A stretch of 64,000 nt of DNA, taken from positions 2,435,788-2,499,787 of the forward strand of contig CAJQUN010000033.1 in assembly GCA_907163345.1 (NCBI GenBank), given 5' to 3'. Numbering within the stretch: position 1 is the first letter of the stretch; each line of letters starts with the position of its first letter. This document shows positions 36,134 through 48,768 of the stretch, piece by piece. The position numbers and the translations under genes are program-made. Origin of the DNA: Haberlea rhodopensis. Its lineage: Eukaryota > Streptophyta > Magnoliopsida > Lamiales > Gesneriaceae. The notes beneath the pieces were generated by a model that saw only the letters and a list, made by a program, of their open reading frames with translations, was not told where the DNA came from and ran no database searches.

Positions 36134-36686
36134 TAGAAATGGCAATGGGACAGGTCCAGATCAGTACCCGTATTAAACCCGCCCGTCGGGGCGGGTCTAG
36201 ACCCGCTTCAACTGGGTTTGGAAGAGGGACGGGGCGGATCCTGGGATTGGCCGACCCCACCCTGGACCCGCCCCGCTATACATTTATAATTTTTTTAAAA
36301 AAAAATTAATATTGAATAGACATTTTACTTCTTTGATTGAATAATAAAGTGTCATTATTTAATTCTATATCAAAATTCACGTGTTCATGTTAAAGAAGTT
36401 GAACAATTTGAAGGAAATGTGAGCAAATTAATAAATATTTAGTAGCTTAAAGATATTTTTACAATGCTTATTATAAATATTTACTAGATAAAACATGAAA
36501 TTTAATCACAAAACTCAACTTTTGTGTTTTAAAATTGATTTGTAGCTAATTTTTTTTTATATAAAAAAAAACTGGAACCGGGGCGGGCGGGTAAACCCGT
36601 CGGGTTCACGGGTCTAAGCGGGGCGGGGCGGGGCGGGTCATGGGATTGGCCAAACCCGTCTCAAATCCGCCCCGTTGCCATCCCTA
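36134..36686. mobile_element. Non-autonomous hAT element with perfect 8-bp TSD
   Basis: 553 bp between perfect copies of GTTGATGT (36126-36133 and 36687-36694). The ends are TAGAAATGGCAATGGG and the inverse of TAGGGATGGCAACGGG. Both ends are GC-rich with GGGGCGGG/CCCGCCCC words; the middle is AT-rich. A short frame inside is only repeat sequence. A diverged relative lies at 60510-60868. Confidence 0.88.
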
Positions 36687-36694
36687 GTTGATGT

Positions 36695-37311
36695 GTAGAC
36701 TTTTGATTATCGTTAAAAAATTCAAAATATATAATTTGTATTAAAATAATTTGTGAATTAGCTGAATTAAAAGTATATGATAATTTTGTGCCGATTATCC
36801 AAAATAAAGAACCTAGTTTTAAGTGTCAACTCCAGAATTGTTATTAAATTCACAAATAATAATAATATATATTATGGGAATGATAAATTAACAGTAATAA
36901 TGTAGAAGAGAAATAATAAATAAAACAAAATAATAATAATCATATATTATATTATATTGTTGGGGAAAGAGAGAGAGAGAGAGAGGTGTCTCGTGAAGAA
37001 GCAGGTGAGAGATATGAGAAGCCATGAAAACAAAACACTATTATACATTACTCTCTTCATCTTCCTCCACTCTCTCTCTCTCTCTCTCTCTCTCAATTCC
37101 ATTTTTCTTCTTCTGTAAATTCTCTCTCTGACATCATACCCTTTTAATATCACGAGATCTCCATCTCTTTACCTCTTTCCATCTCCCTCTCTCTCTGTCT
37201 TCATATTTCTTTCTTCCTTCTTTTGCTGTTAATTAGTTCACGTTGTTGCAAGATTTCACGCGGGACTCATTACTTACGGTGCATATTCTTTTGTAGATAG
37301 AACTAGAAGAA
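36695..37311 (+). promoter_or_regulatory. TTL promoter and pyrimidine-rich leader
   Basis: Upstream of the TTL start. A (GA)n tract at 36968-36984 and a (CT)n tract at 37070-37094 face each other, and the leader from 37040 to 37220 is strongly C/T-rich. Such tracts are common at plant promoters, where GAGA-binding BPC proteins act. As RNA, the two tracts could pair if both are transcribed. No TATA box is unambiguous. Confidence 0.45.
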
Positions 37312-40300
37312 ATGTCGCAGCCTAAGAAAACGATGTCGGAGCTTCGCTCGGAAACTATGTCGGAACGGTTTAGGAGTACTTTAAGTTGCGGGGAAGAAGA
37401 TAATGGCGTTGACGTTAACAAGCCGGATTTCCGTGAGCTCGATCTGGGTTCCCCCATTTCCCCGTTCCGGACCCGGACGGGTGGTCGCATTTCTGCCACC
37501 TCCACAGCAACCACCACAAGCAGTAGTTCCAGTTCATCGGGATCGGTCTCCGGCCGAATGTCCACCGGGCCTAACCTGAATACCCCCAAGAAGCCAGATT
37601 CTAACCCCAAAAGCTACTCAGGGGAGCTTTCTGTTGTGAGTTCTCCATCAACAGCCCGAAACTCTAAGCCGGGCCATAGACGTTCACATTCCAGCGGATC
37701 GCACTCGGTTATTTACTCAGGTACAGGCTCCGTCAGCTCTCCCGCCGGAAATGTAGTTCCCACCGGGAACATTTGCCCACCCGGCCGGATTTTGAAAACC
37801 GGCATGGTGAGCCGTCCGACTAAACCCGATGTATTGAGGTCTGGTATAGGGAATTATGGCCATGGCAGTATAATGCGGGGTGGTGTTGCGTCTAAATCTG
37901 TCGCTGATAGCGGACCCACGAGAGATTCGGGTAAAAAAATGGGAGTTTGCAATAGCAATGATCCGGAGGAGTTGAAGAGGATGGGGAATGAGAATTACAA
38001 GAAGAGTCAATTTGCAGAGGCTTTGAGCCTTTATGAGAAGGCCATTGCTATTTCTCCGATGAATGCTGCGTACCATTGCAATCGTGCCGCGGCTTTGATG
38101 GGGTTAAAACGGTTGGCCGAGGCTGTTAGGGAATGCGAAGAGGCCATTAGGTTAGATCCAGAGTATGCACGGGCGCACCACCGGTTAGGATCTCTACTTC
38201 TTAGGTGAGTTTGTGGATAATGTGTGATTCTTGTTGGGTTGTGTGTGAAAACTACAAATCTTGATGCTTATTTTTGTAGTAATAAATAATTATGGGAAAA
38301 TAGCTTCTTTTTTAGACGTTTGAAATGCCAATTGATTTAATTTTAGTGAGTGGATATGTAGCAAGACTGATCTACTATGCAGTGAACGGTTTATGTGTAT
38401 GTTCTGCCGTTACAAAGTGGATTCCTTGTTTCGTTTTGACTTTTACGGGGATAATGTCAGTATTCTATATTCTCTTGGTTCCCCGTTGTGCTAAGTCCAT
38501 TACAGATCAGCTTGGATGCGGTGGTTTTTTAGTCCTTTGCGTTAGTGTTTCTAATTTTTACCAGTAGAATGGACCATATTGAGAAACTGACAGAGCATCA
38601 AAATTACACACTAATGTTCATATAGTTTTGCAAGCATCATCATGATTTTACTCATAGGTTAGTTGTTGAAAGACTTAATTTCAAAGTCTAAATTTCCTTG
38701 GTTTGTGCAACGAATTCTATTTCTATTTGGCTTAGAAGTTTCTGCCTTTCTCCTTTTGTCGAAGGCTGTTCAAATTTTGTTTTTAGCTTTTAATCAACTG
38801 TAGAAAACTATTTAATTCCTCCAAGCGTGACAGTTTAGGACAGGTTGAGAATGCCCAGAAGCACATTTGTTTTCCCGGGCATCAGGTAGATCCCGTAGAG
38901 GTACAGAAGTTGCAATCGGTGGAGAAGCATTTAATAAAGTGCACAGATTCTCGGAGAGTTGAAGACTGGAGAAGCACACTGAGAGAAGTTGATGCTGCCA
39001 TTGCTTCTGGAGCTGATGCTTCACCTCAGGTTTGAGAAATTTCTTTTCGTCGCACGATTATTTATTCTAAGCAATGGAAGACTTTTACCTTGGATAACGC
39101 GGTTGAATTTGGATTTACAGCTTTGTGCATGTAGGGCAGAAGCACTCTTGAAGCTTCACCAATTAGATGATGCCTTTTTAGCCCTTCCAAATATTTCCAA
39201 ATCTGAAATGCGGACTATTTCCCAGTTTCACTCTAAGATATTTGGAATGCCTTTTGAGGCATATCTGTTTTTTGTTAGAACCCAAATTGAGTTGGCAAGA
39301 GGAAGGTGAGCTTGGAATATTTAGCATTCCCTCAGGTAGATTAATATTTAGCATTTGAACTATGATTTTTTGTAGGTTTGATGTTGCACTTACAGCTATC
39401 GAGCAAGCACGGCAGATTGATCCTCAGAATTCTGAAATCTCAATTCTACTTGATAATGTGAGGTTGGTGGGACGAGCTCGTGTTCGTGGGAATGATTTAT
39501 TCAAATCAGAAAGGTTCACCGAAGCCTGCTCTGCCTATGAAGAAGGTCTCAGACTTGATCCTTTGAATCCCGTTCTCTACTGTAACCGTGCAGCTTGTTG
39601 GTTTAAGCTCGGTCAGTGGGAAAAGTCAGTAGATGACTGTAACCAAGCTCTACGTATTCAACCCAATTATACCAAAGCTCTCTTACGAAGAGCTGCCTCA
39701 AATAGCAAGGTCAAATGACTTTTCATACCATATTTTCGTACTCTACTGTGTTGCAACTTGAAGATTTTTTAAAGTGATCAGATGTCATATAATATAGCAG
39801 CTTGAGCGCTGGAGTGAAGCTTTGAGGGATTACGAGGTATTAAGAAAGGAACTACCAGATGACAAAGAAGTTGCCGAATCATTGTTTCATGCACAAGTTG
39901 CGTTCAAGAAATTAAGCGGTGAAGAGGTTTATAACATGAAATTTGGTGGAGAAGTCGAGTCCGTCTCAGGGCTTGAGCAGTTCCGAGCAGAAATTTCTTC
40001 GTCTGGTAAGTGTAATTTTTCTCGATTCATTCATCTCACTACACTAGTCTTATATCAAGTTAATGATCATAAATAGAAAATTACAGGTGCAACTGTGGTC
40101 CATTTTGAAGTTTGTTCCAATGTTCAATGCAAACATATCTCACCGTTCTTGGACACATTATGCGTCCGCTATCCCTCCATTAATTTTCTCAAGGTAAGAA
40201 AGTTATGCCTCGTTCTTGATCCGGTCTTTAATTATCGTTCTTTAAAAACACAGGCAGGTACTTTAACATTATATGTTTACCTTAAACTAAAGGTGGATAT

Positions 40301-40445
40301 TGAAGAGTGCCCTGCAATCGCCCATGCTGAGAATGTTAGAATAGTACCTACAATCAAGATTTACAGAAAGGGCATCCGGGTAAAGGAAATGGTCTGCCCA
40401 AGTCCAGAGATCTTGGAATCCTCGGTGAGACATTACAGTACTTAG
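37312..40445 (+). CDS. TTL: TTL: tetratricopeptide and thioredoxin-like protein
   Basis: TTL proteins are plant scaffolds; Arabidopsis TTL1 and TTL3 act in osmotic-stress tolerance and brassinosteroid signalling. Exons: 37312-38204, 38834-39029, 39121-39305, 39376-39709, 39801-40005, 40087-40193, 40293-40445; phases agree and give 690 residues, the usual length. Residues 1 to about 215 are disordered and rich in Ser, Gly and Pro (poly-Ser near 70). TPR motifs follow at about 217-297 (MGNENYKKSQFAEALSLYEK, CNRAAALMGLKRLAEAVREC). A helical middle is next, then a second TPR block at about 445-590 (GNDLFKSERFTEACSAYEEG, CNRAACWFKLGQWEKSVDDC, LERWSEALRDYEVLRKELP). A thioredoxin-like domain fills 604-690 (VVHFEVCSNVQC, VRYPSINFLKVD, VRIVPTIKIYRKG). 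It lacks the WCxxC redox site, as TTLs do. Exon 2 starts with Ser where relatives have Arg. The member (TTL1-4) is not resolved. Confidence 0.95.
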
Positions 40446-43400
40446 ATAATGGATGTTCAATGCTCCTATACCCGTGTCACAAAATTCAACTAGCATCTCA
40501 AACCCCTGGCGCTCTGTAAATTGCGGGTTCATTTGCATCATACGAGGCTGCACTATTACTTTTACAAGATTCTCTTTGGAGCCATATCTGCCCATTACCG
40601 GAGTATTCTAAGTCATAAGTGAGGTCCCATTTGGTCTTTCATTCATTCATTCATTCATCTGATTCTGTCTTCCTTACGCATTTATCCATTTGTGATCATT
40701 AAAACATTTTTTTGATCCTGTTCTTACTGTTACCCCGCAGACTGGATACTTTGTTATACATGTTATTTCAAGAAAATAGTGGTGATAAATATGTGAAATC
40801 ATTTTCCTTGGAACTTTAGCTGGAAATAGTCAAGAGAGAAGAGAAGTGTAATCCGGGTTGGAGCCAGCAATCATTATTACCTAGGGCTGACCGGATTAGT
40901 TAGGACTAGAGGGCTACGACGATTTAGAATGTTGGCTAAAAAATAAAATTTCTGCAAATTAACACTAATTTGTTTTTTCAAATCTGGGCTACCCCGTGGC
41001 TCTGCCCGAGGGGAATGAGGGTATTTCAAATCTTTTGCGTCATTCGGCACACATGCAGTGCTATATTGAGTTTGTGTTCTTTGTGTGAATATTTATCTTG
41101 TCGAATTTAAGACAATCGGTTGATATTTATTCAATATAATAGAGAATATAGGGCTAAGTGTAATAAAATATTTGGAACGAGTTGAGAGGCATGGCGAGGT
41201 AGCTTTTAGATGTGATTTATACTCGACATGCAGTTGGATACAATAGACAAAGATTAATGAATGGTGGATGCCGTGGTCGGCAGGCATTAGGTTGCTATAA
41301 AAGAAGGCTGAAATATGGTTTCATGGATATTAATGTAATTTTTATTCTGAGTCATTTTATCACTAGAAATTACTGAAATATTTCATTTTATTTGCCTTTG
41401 TATTGTTCTTGAAGACACGTTCATCAACAGTTTTCTTTTGACAATCAGGGCAGTGTCATATTTGTTAGTCACTCAGATCCTCATGTAATGGCTCGAGTTC
41501 GAGTCTCCCCACCCTATAGTTAGGATCGTTCAAACGGTAAAAAACAGTTTCCTTTTGTCCCTTTTGAACTTAATTTGCTATTACTTCTTGATATGCACCT
41601 TATATTTAAATTAATTCTCTCAACTATTGATAACGGGAAATAATACTCCATAATTTTTCTGATTAATTAATTTATTTTCGACGCGAAAACAAATTAAATC
41701 CTAGAATAAATTAAATAATTTTCTGATGAATTATAGGCTTTTTCTCCTCTGCCAAAAAATCCGATGTAAGCATGTAACATAGACGTTAGCAATTAATGCT
41801 TCACTTGGCACCTTTCAAACAGTCCCCACACATAAATTGGTCATAGATGAAAGTATATATATATATATAGGTAGAGAGAGAGAGAGATGCATTTAATCTC
41901 ATAAAGTGAAACATTATCAAGTACGGAGAAAAATAGGGATAATTACATATGACTTACTTGTATATAGCAGTTTTATAAATTCTTTCATCTATTTTGAACA
42001 ATTATATCTGTCTTTTGTAGAATAATTATATTACAATAACACATACCTCTAGTTTATAAATATAAAAGAAAAATTATAACTACTCCTTGTCATTTGACAT
42101 AAAAATTCACTGCAGGAAAATATATGTTATTGTTTAAATTAGAGGGACTAAAATGATAATTATAAAAACTAAGGGACATATGGCCTGTGAAGATTTCTAT
42201 AGTTGCAGGCAAACACGTCTCGTGCGCAATGGAGCTGCAAAGTTAGATGGACTAATAACCGTCCGCGATGGTCATTTAAAATGAGAAAATATTTATATTT
42301 TGAAGTTAAAATATTGCTATTTATCAAGGTCTCTACCTTTTTTTTAGTTAGCGGGTCAATTAACCTTTCCAAACGTTGTACCTATTCTTTGCTCGAGTTA
42401 GCTGTGTTACAAATTAACGGCACAACTCAACCCACCCACTCAACCTGTACTCGCCCATTTGTACTCGCTCATTTTAATATTCAAAAAAAATGCTACAGTT
42501 AAAAAATTAAGCAACTCGCATTTATGTGGGTGAGTAGTGAATTGTTACACCTCCACCTGTCTACCCACACAATCCGATTACATCTTTTTATATTAAAGAT
42601 GTCTTTAAAATTAACTATTTTAGGGGTTTAAGTTGTAAATTGTAATTTTTAAAAGCATCAATATTTCAGTTTTCTAATTTTTTGTGTATTATTAGAGTAT
42701 GATTTGTGCTTATCTTTTCAATATAATTTATTTTATCCAAGAAGAAAAGTTGTTGATTCATTGAGGAACAATGATTTCAAGTGTTTTTATTATGCATCTT
42801 GTAATAACAAGAAATACTTTTTATATTGGAAACTTCATATTGTAGTAAGAAGAAATATTTCTTATCTTTTGAACTTATAAATTATCATTTTCTTTTGTAC
42901 GTAAATGTTTAAAGTTATTAATATCCCGATTTGATGGTGAAATATTTTGATAATTTAATTATTGTGTTTCTTGTTTCATATTATGAGATAACATTGCAAG
43001 CTTAAATTTTAGTATATGATTTGGATATATATAATTTTAGGATAACGATGATATGATTACTGATTTATCATTTTAACTATTTTGTGAATTTCAATTGCAA
43101 AGGATTTGATAACTAAATTTCATATAATAATTTTATACACATATTGTAGATTTTTATTATTTTATATTGCTCTTATCATTTTATTTAATTTTAGTTTCAT
43201 TTTATTATCATCAACAATAAAGAATTTGTAAAATGCATTAATTATGATTTATTTCTATTTGACGAGCTAACCGCCCGCACCCACCGGAACCCACTCAAAC
43301 CGCGCGGTTTTGTATATTTAGTTTGCAGTTGTGGTTTAACAATTTAGCAACTCGCATGCATTGAGTTGGGTGACATTTTTCAAGCCTAACCACCCGAACC

Positions 43401-43798
43401 CACTACACCAGCTCCAGTTATCAGCGGCATCATATCGGCGGCGTCGGTATACAATGATAAAAATATATACCATTCACTTAAATATACGAAACATGAAAAG
43501 AAAACACAATAAAGGATTCATACACGGGAAATAAACATTCGGTTTGAAAAGTTCACATCTAATGATTAGTAAGCCTGGTTGTTTTTTAAGTTTCGTAGGG
43601 TGAAAATCCTTTCAAATTCAGTTTCATAATAGGAGTGTCGAAAATCTAATCCTGCAACTCTAACAACCGTTGTACATTTGGGCCCGTGATATGACCGACC
43701 ACATCGTGACTTGCAACGTGCCCATTGACTCAACTGCTTCAATAGCAACATCAACATAAAACCACATACCTGCAAAGAGTTGCAACAAGCTGGACACG
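40446..43798. other. Space between convergent TTL and ALG9 genes
   Basis: 40446 to about 40900 is probably TTL 3' UTR and flank, with an (ATTC)n run at 40639-40658. 41490-41510 (GCTCGAGTTCGAGTCTCC) resembles a lone tRNA B-box. 42360-43430 is AT-rich with two C-rich zones of similar wording (ACCCACCCACTCAACC near 42430, ACCCACCGGAACCCACTC near 43280, AACTCGCAT near 42515 and 43352). It may be an eroded transposon. No gene. Confidence 0.45.
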
Positions 43799-43965
43799 CT
43801 ATGATTTTGGTATTCTCTTGAGCAGTTTGTACAGGCCAAATACATTTTTCTGCTGCCAGAGGTATGGAATAAAGAACGACCGATACTTGGGAGGTGACAA
43901 TTCTCGATCTAGATAAGGTAATGCTGCTACCACCTGCAGATAATGTTCAAGAAGATCGCCAAGTG

Positions 43966-44010
<45 letters not shown>

Positions 44011-47000
44011 ACCTCCCATGTATTCAAGTCGCTCCCTCGAGAAACATAAGGTCTTTGGAGCTGTAATTCCACAAGGAAAGTGCATTTATCTAAATCTTGG
44101 AGCTGCAAGAATAATGGTAGAACAAGGGAGGAAGAAAGTCAGCACAAGTAAAATAAATATAAAGTGAAATGAACCATGAAAAAAAAGTTAAAAGGCAACT
44201 TGGTAGAACTGAGTTACATATTGTTGATGTGATGCCTGGTTCTTGTTGTTGAAATACGGTGGGGCTGCAGATGTTCCACCCAACGTGGAGTTGAATGGAA
44301 AGGGGAGAAGACCCCTGAACCCATCATCTATCCACCGAACCTCTCCCACGTAATCAGGAACAAGAAAAGATGATGGGAATCGATGCCATTCGCTTCCAAC
44401 ACAGAGAACAGAACCTTTTGTCCATGTAAAACACATGCAAAGTAAGAAATGGATGTGAAACATAAAATTCACATGTGGATATTATTTATAATGAGCCCAA
44501 TCCCAGGACCTGGACCTGCTGAATAGCACCTTCAAGAACTTTTAACACCCTAAATACAAGGTTGAGAAGTTTATTTTTCTATTCATAATCCGATATTCAT
44601 GCTCAACTAATTGGGCACACATCATATCAGAAGACTCCGAGTTTAAAATAAATTTTGGTATCTTGAGCACACATCAAGTTCATTGTTGGATCCTTCGAAC
44701 GTCGGTGACAAGACATCATCACATGGAGAAATTTCTAATGTCTACAGTGGGAAAAAAGATGAACCCAAAGACATATGAAATAGAAATTCGCTATCTGTGT
44801 TTCAGCTTTTAAGGTAGTTTGACAAAGTGATACATAGAAATCTTATCTTTGACAATAAATAAATATAAAGGAAAAAAGAAGAAAAAGACGGGGGAATTGA
44901 CCCATAGAAGTTCAGTCCATCTATTTTATCACACATATAAATGGAAAACCATATTATCATTTTCAAAATCTGTTCAAACTGATCCTGGTAGACATAAAAA
45001 CATGATACCCGACAATAAATTACCATTTAGGATCAGCATTAAATAACTACGCGCATAACTGCTTCTTACCTTCCCCTGCATCATCATGGTGTTCCAAATG
45101 TTTATAAATCTCCAAGGGAGCTGAATAACCATTAATAATGGAAAATGTCCTAGCATGGGAGAAACATAAAATGAGTCCAAGAACAAGAGGGCGCAGAGTC
45201 TTAGCAATCTGCACAGACAAAGCAAAAGTAAGTTCCAAGAAGCATCGACTACTGCGTCTACAAGAGAGTTGTGCACGAATATGTAAGTTACCATAACGAG
45301 TAGAGAAGAATCATTGGGATTGTACTTATCCCGGAAAAAATCTGGGAAGCTCTCAATGACAGCTGAAGCAGCAACACAAATAAGTGGATATATAGGATAA
45401 AGGAATCTGCAATATGAAAGGAAACCACCAAATTACAAGCCATTTTCATCTACATGTAAACTCAAACTTAGTAATATATCTATCTTCTTTATGAGTAAAT
45501 CAAAAGATATCCAAGGCGTTATTACTGGCATATGACATTAAAGAACTTGTCCCAAGTTTAATAACACAAAGAAACCAGACGCGCAATTCTCATATCCGTT
45601 TTTGTTCAGAAACTTTCTAAACAATAACATGTCTACCAAACTGAATCGAATAAAAAACTTGAGACAAGGCTGTTTGCCATGACAATAACTTAGAAAGACG
45701 GGATGGCAACAGCATATTTTACCTAATACTTTCCAAATACCTAAAAAAATATCAATGATGAACCATTGTTTCTATAACTGAAGACATATGGCGTCGAACC
45801 ACTGCATTTATTTAACCATCAGTTATGAATTTCTTTTTAAAAGAACTGGTCCCTAGGTGTTAGCACTCGCATGCCAATCTTAAAAAAAGGCTATATATGG
45901 ATAAAAAGTTCTAAACTCAGACCACCAGGAGACGGGGGAGAATAAATTTTACCTTTCCTCCTTGTGTGGCTGCAACGACATGAAAGCTAGCCAGATATAG
46001 ATAGGTGAGACGATTACAAACAACTCTGGAGCATACCTCTTTTTTGCAACGGGAAGAATTGCAAGGAAAAGGAAAGCGAGAACGAAGCATAAGTTAAAGT
46101 TATTGAAACCATTCCTCAGGTAAAATGTTGACCCTTCAGTACCGTACAAATGACTTTCCCCACCACCTAAGACATTATATATTAACAAATTGAGAACAGA
46201 AGAAGTCCACTTTTTGTAGTAGAAGTAGTCGACAAACAGAGATAATGCCTGGAACATTGTTGAAATATGTGTTACACAACATGCAATCATACAAAACTTC
46301 AAAAAAATAAAACCATAAGTATGGGATAAGAGCCATATTTGATGCAGGTAGGTAACGAATCTCTAAATTTCAGATGCTTGAGTGGTTGATAAGTTTAACT
46401 CACCAAAAGAGTAACTGAAGTCAGTACACCAGACACAAATGCATAACTACGCCTTCTATAGAGAGCGTAAATTGTGACAGGTAGAAAAGCCAAGATTGAG
46501 AATGGCCACCCAAGAATAACACCGCCAGCTGCAATAGCAACAGCAGCTGTTGGCTTCTCAAAAAGGAAAAGTGCTGATGATAGGGACATGGCATACATAG
46601 CGAATGAACTTGGCAGGAAACCTGCATGTGAAGTCCAGGAAACAAATCTCAATTCTTTAAAAGGGTAATATTATGAGACCCCAGTACCTCTCCCTATATC
46701 TGCATGCATATCTAAACTGTAAGTAAGAGTAACTCGTACTCAGATCCACAACTCCTACTCATAAAGGGCCATCCACAATTGTCAACAGGCAGTCCCTAGA
46801 GAACTAAAAACAAGTGATCATAAAGAGTCTACTTACTAGTGCTTGCGAAGAAACAGCCACTGGCTAAGCATAGCATTGCAAGTGTATATGAAGCCAGACG
46901 TTTTCCGTACTTCCTGGAAAGGGCTACAACAAGGGCAGCATCTGCAATAACAGAAAGCAGACCGAGAAAAATCCTAATAGCATAGAAGACTCTAACCTGA

Positions 47001-47797
47001 AATTTACATAACTTATTCAGCATAATGGATTTTGTGTTGAGAAATTTGAATTTTCAGTTGAAGAATGGAACTGGCAAAAACAAGCATTCTCTTACTTTTT
47101 CTTCCCCAAACCACCACGAAGCAGGCCAACCAATTAAGTTGTGGAAAACTATATATAAATACGACCGTAGCGCAAACTGGGAGCTGCAGTAGACAGAAAT
47201 CCGATATTAATCTTAGTACCAATCGGGAGTATAAATGTAAGGCATCGATCCAAAAGCAATATAGTATCCATTCTTAAACTCTCTACTACATTTCCTTCTG
47301 GATTTTCCAGATGCTTAGACTTTCCACAAGCTCTTCTCGTCTCGCCTATATTAGAAATTAAAATTACCAGCTGCAAGTGACCAATTCATCTTACACTCAT
47401 TCCATAACTAAACCATCGTCGCGTTATTTGACATCATCTTCCAACACATCAAAATCAGAGTTTTAGTAAATCAAAAGCCACAGAATTAATGTAACAAATA
47501 AATTGAAACATAATTAACAAACCAGTACGACCTGTATTCCCATGTTTGGAAGCCAGACTTGTAGAGGAGGAAATGAAGCGGCTCCCAGTAATTAAAGACC
47601 TCATCGCAATCGTGCAGGATGTTTGATGTGGCGCTCATGTACCGTAGCATTCCGAGCGATACCAGAGGCAAAAACCACCTGAATCCCCGGTCGCCGCCCG
47701 ATTTTTCCGGCTTGTCGAGCCTCGAGTACGGACGAGGGGAGGACGTCGTATGCAGATCCGTCGGTAATGAGCGCCGCTGCCTTGACGTTTGAGCCAT
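43799..47797 (-). CDS. ALG9: ALG9-type alpha-1,2-mannosyltransferase
   Basis: A multi-pass ER membrane enzyme of family GT22. It adds alpha-1,2-mannose from dolichyl-phosphate-mannose to the growing dolichol-linked glycan for N-glycosylation. Minus-strand exons: 47797-47532, 47183-47096, 46996-46837, 46621-46404, 46248-45953, 45406-45292, 45208-45070, 44414-44218, 44102-44013, 43933-43799; phases agree and give 567 residues. Landmarks in order: the luminal first-loop motif ILHDCDEVFNYWEPLHFLLY with its acidic pair; SKYGFQTWEY-like context (KSGFQTWEYSSQFALRS); RIFLGLLSVIADAALVVA; FLPSSFAMYAMSLSS; AGGVILGWPFSILAFLPV; VLNLLIYNVLGGGESHLYG; AFMSLQPHKEERFLYPIYP; INGYSAPLEIYKHLEHHDD; VRWIDDGFRGLLPFPFNSTL; and a C-terminus ending KLLKRIPKS. 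Hydrophobic segments alternate with these loops. The start gives a short basic cytosolic N-terminus. Intron 9 is only 79 nt and nearly half of it is microsatellite. Confidence 0.95.
43971..44006 (+). repeat. (AG)18 microsatellite inside ALG9 intron 9
   Basis: Thirty-six uninterrupted bases of AG, which is TC on the coding strand. It lies between the donor at 44012 and the acceptor at 43934, so on the transcript it forms a long pyrimidine tract starting 6 nt after the donor site. Confidence 0.95.
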
Positions 47798-48768
47798 TAC
47801 CTTTAGCAGTTCCTCTCTGTGCGAATTTCTTCAGGTTTTTCAATTTTGACTCCTTGGCTTTTGCTTTTTTGCTTTTCAGTCGGGGGATTTGAATTCTATA
47901 ACCCGGTTGATTTTTGATCCCATTAACTATTCGATTTTTTAAAAAAAATTTGACGTGGCCGCTATCTTTTAGATGTAAATGGGATAAATTATACGATTGA
48001 CGTAATAATATGCAAACATGTTGTAAACTGTCTAGATAAGCTGATAAACTCGATCGAGAAAATATTAGTAGGAAAAATGGAATTCGTGATTAAAGATCTC
48101 GTGTTCACCAACTCCGCCGACTCGATTATTTCGTTTGGCAACTATTCAATTTTTAGTTATTAATGACGCATAATTATTTTATATTGAAGGGGAAGCACAT
48201 GACCCGAAGCAGAATTGAATAACAATATAACACATAAACCCACGCTGCTTCCTCGAACGTACTCCATACAAAAACTATTAAACATTCATTTGTATATAGC
48301 GAAAATCCTTTTTTATCCTTCAATTTATTGAGCACTTGAATGCGAAGTTTTTAGCTATATATCATCAAAGCTCTATTTATTTTATTAAATTTAACAAATT
48401 TTATTATATCTGTTAATTTTATAGATATATTCAAAATTAATCGAGTTATAAATAAACTTAAACATCTATTAAGATTTTGATCATTGTCATTTCCATCCTT
48501 GGGAAAAAAATAAGATCATTAGGAGGGAAAAAGAAAAAAGAAAACTGGTAACCAAATTCACCATTATTAAACCATAGCAAGTGTTAAAAACACGAGAGAG
48601 TGATCAAAGAGCTTGTTTGCATTCAGGAAAGCAACAAGATCAAGACTTGTATAATAATATATATGATCTTAGAACAGAGGTACGACCAAATTTTCCAAGA
48701 CCCAAAAGATCACAGCCACTGTGATGAATCAGTGTTGAGCTCGAACGAGAAATGGGAGATAGGACGAC
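47798..48768. other. ALG9 upstream region and PEPC 3' flank
   Basis: Shared spacer between two genes on the same strand. The PEPC 3' UTR probably occupies about 48590-48768. The ALG9 promoter is expected just right of 47797; no clear TATA box. No further gene. Confidence 0.5.

Noticed and set aside
36127..36309. 60-codon frame rich in Arg, Gly and Pro
   Set aside because: Lies inside the GC-rich end of the hAT element at 36134-36686.
37717..38076. 119-codon minus-strand frame
   Set aside because: Antisense shadow of TTL exon 1, whose plus-strand product is clear.
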